From Scilla litardierei (taxonomy: Eukaryota; Streptophyta; Magnoliopsida; Asparagales; Asparagaceae), in assembly GCA_030789695.1 (NCBI GenBank), contig CM061142.1:799293258-799357257 (forward strand): a DNA stretch of 64,000 nt, given 5' to 3'. Positions 55,881 to 64,000 of the stretch are shown in pieces; position 1 is the first letter of the stretch; each line of letters opens with the position of its first letter. The translations under genes and the position numbers were made by a program. The notes beneath the pieces were generated by a model that searched no databases, had not been told where the DNA came from, and saw nothing but the letters and a program-made list of their open reading frames with translations.

Positions 55881-55898
55881 TCCCCAGCAACGTCGCCA
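55881..55898 (-). other. Element F primer-binding site, tRNA-Asp type
   Basis: Minus strand TGGCGACGTTGCTGGGGA, 16 of 18 matching the complement of the plant tRNA-Asp 3' end; it lies 7 bp from the LTR end. Confidence 0.85.
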
Positions 55899-55905
55899 TA
55901 AAGCT

Positions 55906-56955
55906 TGACGTCTCCCCGGTTTGTGACCATGCAAGTGTGCAATAGGATAGGGGGATACCAGATTTAAAACATTTGTACCGCAAGCACACAGTGTTGTAGT
56001 GTGGCTTGGGGGTCGAATACAGGGAGGCGTGGTTGTGCTTGCTTCTAAGAGGAACCAATTCACCCTAGGGGTGAGCTAGCCCGAATCGATGGATGGCTTG
56101 TCACGGAATGTAAATACGGAGGTTAAACAATATAAAGGGAAACCTAGGACTTCGGTTTCCACCCTATCATGTGTTCTAACTATTACGACCGGCGGATAGG
56201 ACAACGATTGAAATTAGGGTTTAATGTTGAGACGTTGCCTCTAAAAGTGATATCAGCGTCATATGGGCCCGATATTCCGGTCGGTGCCCAGGATGATACG
56301 CCGGACTACCCGGCTTCGGTCAGTGGGCATTCCCATGTCCATTAACACTGACCGACTCCAGGAGCACTAAGCTCGCAACGATAACTCCCAAATCTCATCC
56401 TGTCGCTCCTGCGCGCTAGGATTCGATGTCTACGCTAAGGGCATGAGCTATGATTAGGGAGTCAACCGCCAAGTTTATTCCCCCTTGGCCCAACGGTCAA
56501 AGGCGGTCTTTTTCCCACTGATGACAATAAAACACCCCGCGTAACCAATAGATTCCTATTCCCTATCGATATCCTAGTCCTATGGACGCATTAGGGAGAA
56601 CCCATGAAGGGGTTTCCACCAAAATCCCAGATTTGGAAACTACTCACACGTTATAGCTAAAAAGCAATCTAAATGAAAATCGACCGTTAAAATCATAATC
56701 AGGCAATTGAAATGAAGTGGGAGCAATGATATTAAGATAATATCAAAGTTTCATAAAGATCAGAACACTTGCAAATAACAATAAAATTCCAGCCGTCACA
56801 ATAGGAAAAAAGACAGAAAAATACACAGCTCTCGTTTCTGGAAAACCTAGGCAACTATTTATAGAAAACGACTTCACCCGATCGGTTGAAGAATCAACCG
56901 ATCGGGTGAGCTGCAATGTTCTTCGACTACGGTCTTCAGAAACTTCACCCGCTCA
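55906..56955 (-). repeat. Element F 5' LTR
   Basis: 1050 bp. TATA box near 56855-56869 (minus, CTATAAATAG) and two CCGATCGG motifs 20 bp apart (56880, 56900). By eye it differs from the 3' LTR at roughly 10 of the first 200 aligned bases, mostly transitions. Confidence 0.9.
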
Positions 56956-56960
56956 GGGAG

Positions 56961-57387
56961 CCAAAAGTTTCTCACACAAAGTCCCAAGCTTTGAAGAGTC
57001 AGGTAAAGCTTTTTATTGAATGAAGTCACATGCTGGTGCTTTTTGGTTGTGCAGACAAAAACAATTGAAAGAGCCGCAACACATGTACTCCGAAGTACAT
57101 GTATCCAAGGAAATAATTTGATTGTGGTGTCCAGGCTTCTTGAGGTGTGCTTGCAGCATTCAAAGCAAAAGGAAGGCCGGCCCCCTCCTTTTTCTCCCTT
57201 GTTTTTTACCTCTATTGTTTTTGTTGGGTGCTGATTTCTCTACAGGACAAAACAAAGAGAGGAACCAACCCCACACATCAAAGGGACTTTGCCAACTCTG
57301 TTAACAGCCGAAACAAAGGCCGGCCATTGCAAAGTGATTCATGAGCAGGAGGCCGGCCGAAATAATTGTTTTTCTTGGTGTTAAAAC

Positions 57388-57431
<44 letters not shown>

Positions 57432-58135
57432 CATGGCAATTAAATTAACATGCATGCATGCATGGTGTCCCATTCCTTTAAGCAACATCAGCACATGGGG
57501 ACTTGAGAAATATAAAAAGAGTAATTGAAGAGTGAATCACATTTGAGAATCTCCAAGCATCATTAAGCAAGTGGCAGCACACACATATTTGCAAGGAGAG
57601 CAAAAAAAGTTTGAATTTTTTTTTGTGCGGTTACAAGGGGCACACAAGTTGCAAGAGCAAAGGGAAAATTCTGAACATTCTTCTTGTTGTTCACTTGCAT
57701 TTTGATTTAATTGTCCACTAACTTAACTTTTATTTATTTGTAGAGGAAAGCAACTGGCCTCATAATTCACAACAAATCTGGGCGGCTTGCATGCACAAAC
57801 GAAAGCAAATGCCGCAAGTTGAAATAGCTCCAACTCGAGTTGCGAAGTGAGAGAGGACGTGACAACAACGACTAGTCAGATTCTGATCTGACCCGCGCTA
57901 ATTGCCAGAGACGATCAAACGATCACAAACTGCGCTATTCTAAACTCTGATTATTTTATATTTGTGGTATTAGTGTATCGATCTCTGTAGGGGAAACTTT
58001 ACCTATTTTGTGACTATTTTTGACTTGTCTGGTTGGGGCTAGACAAGAGGGTCTTGACATGTTGTAACAGTCAAGATACGCATTTACTAGGTTGATAGAG
58101 TTCTGCACTTTGTTGAGTGTGGTACAGTCTAGGTG
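56961..58135. other. Unassigned region with GGCCGGCC sites, TATA-like box and GA repeat
   Basis: No coding region supported. It should continue the copia LTR interrupted by element F, at least at its left end. It has three exact GGCCGGCC palindromes (57175-57182, 57318-57325, 57351-57358), a GA microsatellite (57390-57429) and TATAAAAAG (57511-57519). 57720-58135 has no recognised content. Confidence 0.4.
57390..57429. repeat. (GA)n microsatellite, 20 units
   Basis: An uninterrupted GA run. Confidence 0.95.
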
Positions 58136-58140
58136 GGGAG

Positions 58141-60004
58141 TGATGGGAATCTAGTCCCACCCCAAGTGGTTTGTTTTGTTGATGATCACACCAAATGTTA
58201 TTAAATTACTAATCATACTACTTAAGTGTGTAGGTTGTGCAATATGCTAATTGAAGCTCGAAACATACTCCGAGAAGAAGAACTTCAACCACACACATAG
58301 AAGATGAAGATGAATTTAGCTCGCAACTTCAAAGCTCAAGCACAAGAAGAGTTCAAAGATGAAGCTCAAAGAATGTGCTCAAGCTAAAGATAAAGAGGAG
58401 TTCAAATTCAAGCAAAGCATATGCAACAAGATCTAGCTCAAGCATGGCTTCAAGTTCTTCATAGAGTCTAGTGTGTGAGTTGTTTTTCATTTTCTTAAGA
58501 TTATGTCAAAGCCAAGAAGAATTTGCACACACACACAAAATGATTTTCTAAAATGTTTTTAAAACTCATTTTAAACTTATTTGAGAGCATACTTTTCATA
58601 GAAGCTAATTTTCAATTTGTAGTCAACTACAAACACCCAGTAGTTCACTACACTGATTTCTGTCTTCTACCAGAAAAGATAGTCTGGTAGTCGGCTACCT
58701 AAGTTAGGGAGTCGACTACCAGTTGTAGAAGATTTTCTCTGAGACACTCTGGGAGTCGACTACCAAAGTTAGGGAGTCGACTACCAGCTGTGCGACCAGA
58801 ATTCCTTGATTCACTCTCTCATTTATTCATTGCTTGATTGTTGGGCTAAAGTCAAACTTGATTTGAATTATTTTGAATTCTCCTTTAGCTCTATAAATAG
58901 AGACCACATGAGAACATTTTTCCTCACCAATTTACTCTTGGGCAAAATTCTTATTCTCTCAAAAGATCTCATTGTTCTCATTATTCTCATCGCTCTCAAA
59001 GTTCTTCATAGCCAAATCGGTTTTTCAATTTCTGATCTTATTGCTTATATTCTTTTATAATTCTTTTTAAGATCATTATTATTATTTGGCTATTGCAAAT
59101 TGGTTTTCAAAATCCTTCTCTTTGATTTTTTATATTCTCAAAGGATTTTTGAAACATCTAGATTCTAGATCACATCGAATAATTTCATATTCTTTGTGTG
59201 ATCTAAGAACACATCTAGATTCTAGATCGCAGTGAATAAACTCATATTCTTTGTGTGATCTACGAACGATTTAAAATTCTTTTAGCCACGTTAAGCACAA
59301 TTGCATATTTAATCTTGGCTATAGAATTATTGGGTGTAAAACCAATCTCCACTAATTCATTGTGGTGTATTGGATTTGATTTTACTTGTAGTCCCTTGGT
59401 GATAAGGGTGATTGTAAATCCTTGTTGTAGGCAAGGTGTTTGTGAAAAGTCCTCGGATTGTGAGGCAAGGTAAAGTCCTCGGGTTGTGAGGCAAGGGTAA
59501 AATCCTAGACAAGTCTAGGTGGTCGGAAATCCTAGTGAGGCTAGGTATTTGTATTGCTAAGGCAATAGTGGAAATCTCGTACCTGATTGGTCGGGGACTG
59601 GACGTACCCAGGGTTGTGGGGAACCAGGATAAAAATCCTTGTCTTTGCGTTTGCATTTTCTGTGTTTGATTATTTATCTCTGCAAGAAATTCTTTTTTAC
59701 TTTGTTATTATTATATCTTTGTAATTCTTTGTTCATTTGCATATTACAAAGATTATACATTTAATTCCGCTGTGTAAAGATCTATCTGTGTGTAAAGATC
59801 TCTTATCTGACTGTAATCATAATTGTTTATCTTTTATATTTTTATAAGATTAACTTGTTGATTAAGAACCAAGCGTAGATCACTCTACTTGGTTTCTTAG
59901 GCAACATTAGAAGGGTTTTAATTAACGATCGAAAAAGATTTATTATTTATACAACACTATTCAACCCCCCTTCTAGTGTTGTTTGCCATCCACAGGATCC
60001 AACA
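58141..60004 (+). mobile_element. Solo copia LTR, TSD GGGAG
   Basis: 1864 bp, from TGATGGGAATC to GGATCCAACA, ending with the copia-type block CTATTCAACCCCCCTTCTAGTG. GGGAG flanks it on both sides (58136-58140 and 60005-60009). It contains TTTTGTTGATGATCACACC near its start and a TATA box at 58892-58899. No internal region, so it is a solo LTR. A caution is that GGGGAG before TG could also be a polypurine tract, but the matching right flank favours a target duplication. Confidence 0.82.
58618..58785. promoter_or_regulatory. TAGTCGACTA palindrome pairs upstream of solo LTR TATA box
   Basis: Three pairs with cores at 58622/58643, 58690/58711 and 58755/58776, each 21 bp apart, with pair starts 68 and 65 bp apart. 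The consensus is GGTAGTCGACTACC or GGGAGTCGACTACC. The TATA box TATAAATA (58892-58899, plus) lies about 115 bp downstream. Confidence 0.75.
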
Positions 60005-60087
60005 GGGAGTTGGAGCTAGGACCTCATTGTAGGTGTATAGAAGGACCTTATTAATGCTAGTATTTGCTTTGAGCTGGACGTATGTCA

Positions 60088-63000
60088 CGCCCCGCATCCC
60101 ATAACTACGGAGGCGAAGCGTGACTAAGGTCCGCTTGGGCCGGAGCTGTGAGGCTCGGACCCAATAAATGTCAGTGAGGTACCAAAGATAGAAACAAACA
60201 GGTTCTTGCATATTTAAAAATTCGTAACAACAGAAAGTACTGAAAGGAAATGCATTCATTTTATTCCATCAAGATATCCAGAAGTACAAAAGTCTAACAA
60301 AGGAAGTAATGCCCAGCATGGCAACACGCAGAAAGTAAACTACTGGTGCAAGCACCCAACCTAGGCAGAAAAGTAAACGGTGCTACGCACCCGAACTAGA
60401 AAACAGGACGAACTCTGAACTGCAATGGTGAGGGACCTCTAGGACTGGTCCTCATCAGATACGTACTCCGGGTCGACATCCTCTGGCTCCATGTACTCAG
60501 GAATGTCCGGCTCGTCCACGTACTCTGGCTCAACACCTGACGTACAGCACCCAAGAGAAAAGGAACTGTACGTCAGGTAAAGTCTATAATAAAGGGTGAG
60601 AGACTCTACTGCAAGTGTAAGGTAATTTAAGAGCAACGTTTTACTGGTTGATTAACATGCTGTTGTTATGACATGACAGTTATACTACGCAAGAAGTAAA
60701 ATGATGCAGGAAAGTAAGACGTGACAGGCAGTAGCCGCAACGTGTGCTACTAGCTACAGGACTAAACTAGACGGGACAGAACAAGACAAGAAGTACCGTG
60801 CGTGTCACGAAGGTTCACGCCTTTCGGTCTGTACCAAGGGAACGCTCAACCCAAGTACACGGGGCAAGACAAGACAAGAAGTGTGTCACTAAGGTTCACG
60901 CCTTTCGGTCTGTACCGAGGGAATGCTCAACCTTGTGCACGGGACAAGACAAGAAGTGTGTCACTAAGGTTCATGCCTTTCTGTCTGTACCGAGGGAACG
61001 CTCAACCTTGTGCACGGGACAAGACAAGAAATGTGTCACTAAGGTTCACGCCTTTCGGCCTGTACCGAGGGAACGCTCAACCTAATGCACAACTCGAGAC
61101 AAGACAAGACTGAGGGTGACAAGAGAGATTCACACCTTTCGGTTTATGGGTCGCCAAACCCGCCAAGCCAAGGGAACGCTCAACCTTCCTCCACCCAAAG
61201 TGCTCAAAACAAGAAAACCAGAGATCACGCTCGCATGGAGGGCACCTGAAATGCCCGTAGGCTTTTGTTACATGACATGACAGAGTTGAGGAGTTGTTCA
61301 TTCTCGGGTGTCCACACACACGCACACACAGAGTAACCCAAAGGTGTCAGTTGTTGTTGTTGTTGTTCTTAGACTTCGTCATCAAGTCTAAGCTGTCAAG
61401 GGGTGTCCTGGACGCTATCATTTCACGTCCGGTTCTCTTTAAATGTACTCTAACATTCTAAGAAGGAGATGGCCTAAACATGGCCATAAGAGTACAAGTG
61501 TAAACACTTGCCTGCGACGGCGAGAGCGTCATGTGTCCGGGTCGTCTCGTCGAAGCATCGCGTCGGTAATGGTCCGTCTGAAACAGGACAACGGTGATGT
61601 CAGGTCACGCTTTCCATCAATCCTATTATGATTTGTTTTTAAATTTAGCGGGACTACCCTAACAGTCAAAAATTCACTTCTTTTGATGATTCGTTCAGTC
61701 TAGATCGATGTCTACCCTATGTGCACAACAATTCAGTTCGTTCATCGATTTTCTATGGTGGATAGTACTTTAAAGATGGGTAAATAAAATTTAGTTGTCA
61801 TTGACGTTTTTTAAAATTAGGTTTTGATTCTCTATCGTGGGGTTTCTTACTACGCGTTAGAGGACTAACCTTTTGACATCGTTCAAAAAGCGGATGTCGG
61901 GTCTGAACGGCGATGCGTCGGCATTGTCTGTAACTCCTAAGCCGTGGGTAGCATAGCAAGGCACGTCTAGACAGCGAGGTGGTGGCACAAAAACAGCGAG
62001 CAAGCGGCGATCTCTCTCCCGTTGCGGGCAGCGCAACAGATCATCACAACGGCGGCGATGTCGGGTAAAAACACGTGAGTACGGCGATGCACGTGAACTT
62101 CGAGGATCCAAGGGGCCTGTCGGTAGTTGAAGTAGGTCAGTGAAAGTTGCTCGGCCCAGTGGGTGGCCAACTGCGTGAGTGTACGGCGATGGGTGGCCGT
62201 GAGAACGAAGATGACAGATTTGCACAACGGTCGTTGTCACGCGTCTCAGCGGAAAACCATCGATCAAAAGAGTCAAAGAAAAATTGAAGTAGCTAAAGGA
62301 ATTCAGGAGGAATCCAACGGTGGTGGAGTGGTCATCGGAAGTGGTCAGAGGTGGTCGTGCGTCGGCGTTGAAGATCAGAGCACAGATCTGTCAAAAACAG
62401 CCACTAGGGCTTGTTTCAACGGGTTTTCAAGGAGCTAGAGGTGAGGGAAAATCGTAAGGGGAATTGCAGAGGGTAGAGGGTCAAAGGGGAGTCAAGTGGG
62501 AGTGGTGGTCACCGACAGCGGCGGCGGACGGCCTGCGGCCGTGGAGATCTCCGACGGGTGGCACAGTTCGGCCTACTGCGGCTTGAGGGGCTCTTTAGAG
62601 AGAGAAAATGGAGGAGAGAGAAGAGGGGATGGAGGTGGAGGGATGGCCGGCGGCCAGGGGTGTCAGGTGGTGATCGTCGGAGCTTGGAGGAGGAAGCAAA
62701 ATGGTGGCTATGGGTTCAAAACATGGGGAGTTAGGGTTCGGCCTGATGTGTTGTTTTGAAGATGAAAAGTTGCTAAAGTCCTTTTAAAGAGAGTGTAATT
62801 AAGGGGGTGACTAGGAGAGAGAGTGAGTGAGGGTACTAAGGGGGGAAAGATGGGTGAGGGTAGTGGCTGAATCTTTTGCATGATACGTACTAATCTTCCC
62901 CAGATTTGATTAGCAACAGAATTTCGAAATTGATTTGGGCTTAATGGGCTTGGGTTTTGATTAGCGATTTGGGTGGGCTAGGAGTGTCGAAAAAATACGA

Positions 63001-63327
63001 AAAATATGGGGATGACCGTGACGAAGAGAGGCTCAGGGATACTGTGGTCAATCATGCGTTTGATCCACGAAAAATGAACAAAAAAAATAAAAGGTCCGGC
63101 GACTAAGTCTAAAGCTACGACAACTCAGCAATCAAACTCGGTTTGTGGGAGAACGACCCGTGAAATGACGTTCACTAAAAATCCCACAAATACTTCTCTT
63201 CCTTACGGTCACAACGATATATCACATCACATAGTCCGGATCCAAGAAGAGGCAAAAAATATGCACACGAAAGGAGTCGTACGCGTAGAAAATACAAATG
63301 GTCGGAAAGCGGCCGTTACATTCTACC
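60088..63327 (-). repeat. Chromovirus-type gypsy LTR (3' LTR, minus)
   Basis: About 3240 bp. On the minus strand it starts TGTAACGGCC, right after GGTGGGTAGAA (purine-rich tract), and ends GGGGCGTGACA. This junction, preceded by TTCCGAGAACAGAATCATTTC, is typical of Tekay/Del-like chromoviruses. It holds a 75-bp tandem repeat (60800-61190) and a GC-rich block (62440-62760). The small ORFs in it are not genes. The other LTR lies beyond the window. Confidence 0.65.
60800..61190. repeat. Tandem repeat, 75-81 bp, four good units and one degenerate
   Basis: Units start with AAGGTTCACGCC at 60810, 60891, 60966 and 61041, with a degenerate fifth near 61120. Each contains CCTTTCGGTCTGTACC and GGGAACGCTCAACC. 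Because 75 is divisible by three, several frames stay open across it. Confidence 0.9.
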
Positions 63328-64000
63328 CACCTTAGAAATGATTCTGTTCTCGGAATCACTTATACTAATAATGATAATATCTATAAGCATTATGCATGTA
63401 ACTCACATATCCCACATAATGATCGCTAATCCTATAACTCCAAACAATGTTCCTCCAATAATTCTTCATTACTCGTCTCTCCACTGGCTAATCACCTCCT
63501 AGCACTCAACCATAGATCCATATTACCATCTACAAATCAACAATCATCTCGTCCCCAATGTATTCTCCATCTTCTTAACTCATACATTTATCCTACATCT
63601 ATCCTCACCCATATCATCTAATCTCCTAATCATATAAAATCCGTCTTCCTAACTATTCATTCATCCCAACACGTCGTGTTACTTCCAATGTCTCCTCACC
63701 CCAACCTATAGTCAAATCTTAATGCTTTAAATGCTCTACTCATTTCATGATCACTCTAAATCATACTATCCCGTCCTAGCTACTCCTATCTACCACTCGT
63801 CCAAGTTTCAGATCAATTAAGTACTCATCTCCTTGTGTATAATTTCATCCAACTAGCATTTCTTTGAGTCTTCATGCATTGGTATTATAAATAAGTCTTG
63901 GACACATCATTCTTTTCATCCAAAGAAATCTGATCTAATATCCTTATTATTCAAAATCAATTAATCACCGATACAACATATCTCATCTCACTCTGAGCCT
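63328..64000 (-). other. 3' internal region of the chromovirus-like element
   Basis: The minus strand ends in a purine tract at the LTR. No readable integrase or chromodomain frame is seen; the stretch is CT-rich on the plus strand and may be decayed or a 3' UTR. Confidence 0.4.

Larger units (their letters stand above)
50840..56955 (-). mobile_element. Element F: complete non-autonomous gypsy-like LTR element, TSD GGGAG
   Basis: 6116 bp with two LTRs (50840-51891 and 55906-56955) that begin TGAGCGGGTGAAG and end with TGACGTC inverted, giving TG..CA ends on the minus strand. A 5-bp duplication GGGAG flanks it (50835-50839 and 56956-56960). It has a tRNA-Asp-type primer site (55881-55898), a gag fragment with a zinc knuckle, and no polymerase genes. 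It is therefore a gag-only element that must use enzymes from another element. Athila shares its primer type, but a partnership is inference. Confidence 0.88.

Noticed and set aside
60798..61113. A repeat-protein gene of about 100 residues
   Set aside because: Two overlapping frames are equally open because the 75-bp unit preserves phase; it lies in an LTR.
61857..62276. Minus-strand ORF of 139 codons and neighbours up to 62759
   Set aside because: Inside the chromovirus-type LTR; no recognisable domain and several overlapping open frames, as is usual for the GC-rich part of such LTRs.

Overview
This window is plant (angiosperm) nuclear DNA from a repeat-dense, heterochromatin-like region. 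I see no convincing host gene, rRNA, tRNA or CRISPR array. Almost everything that can be named is an LTR retrotransposon or a small DNA transposon, most of them broken and several nested in each other. The plant assignment rests on Athila-type Ty3/gypsy elements with tRNA-Asp primer sites, plant-type Ty1/copia polyproteins, a chromovirus-type LTR, an hAT-like MITE with an 8-bp target duplication and a MULE-like element with a 9-bp target duplication. I cannot name the species.

Layout. 1-9991: Athila copy 1 (minus strand), inserted in an older LTR ('D', 9992-11575). 11566-12895: gag/protease remnant of another gypsy element. 12896-14997: unassigned sequence, direct repeats and a piece of a third gypsy LTR. 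14998-25332: Athila copy 2 (minus), next to a further LTR fragment ('G', 25333-25766). 25767-34278: degraded copia A (minus), carrying a clean solo copia LTR (26024-27840, TSD CAGAT) and a gypsy-LTR-like insert. 34279-36984: nothing recognised. 36985-39857: degraded copia B (plus). 39867-40573: MULE-like element. 40583-43157: copia C (minus). 43158-44189: part of a copia LTR. 44190-49538: 3' part of a gag-only gypsy-like element 'E' (plus) carrying an hAT-like MITE. 49539-50839: copia gag and LTR pieces. 50840-56955: complete non-autonomous gypsy-like element 'F' (minus, TSD GGGAG) related to E. 56956-58140: unassigned. 58141-60004: solo copia LTR (TSD GGGAG). 60088-64000: chromovirus-type LTR and the end of its internal region.

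The most unusual signal is not a gene. In at least six LTR families from both superfamilies, the U3 or promoter-proximal DNA holds dense clusters of short CpG-centred palindromes, usually 60-900 bp upstream of a TATA box. Each family has its own core (GTCGAC, CTCGGCCGAG, CTCGGTCGAG, CCGATCGG, TAGTCGACTA), yet the copies sit 20-22 bp apart, about two turns of the helix. In the Athila LTRs (gypsy) and two copia LTRs the same GTCGAC motif recurs in groups of four with nearly identical offsets (0 / 22 / 41-42 / 63-64 bp), and the groups themselves repeat about every 113-136 bp. This looks like a shared, fast-evolving cis-regulatory architecture.

All coordinates were read by eye. Element boundaries backed by a TSD, TG..CA ends or a paired LTR are firm; boundaries of degraded fragments are approximate.
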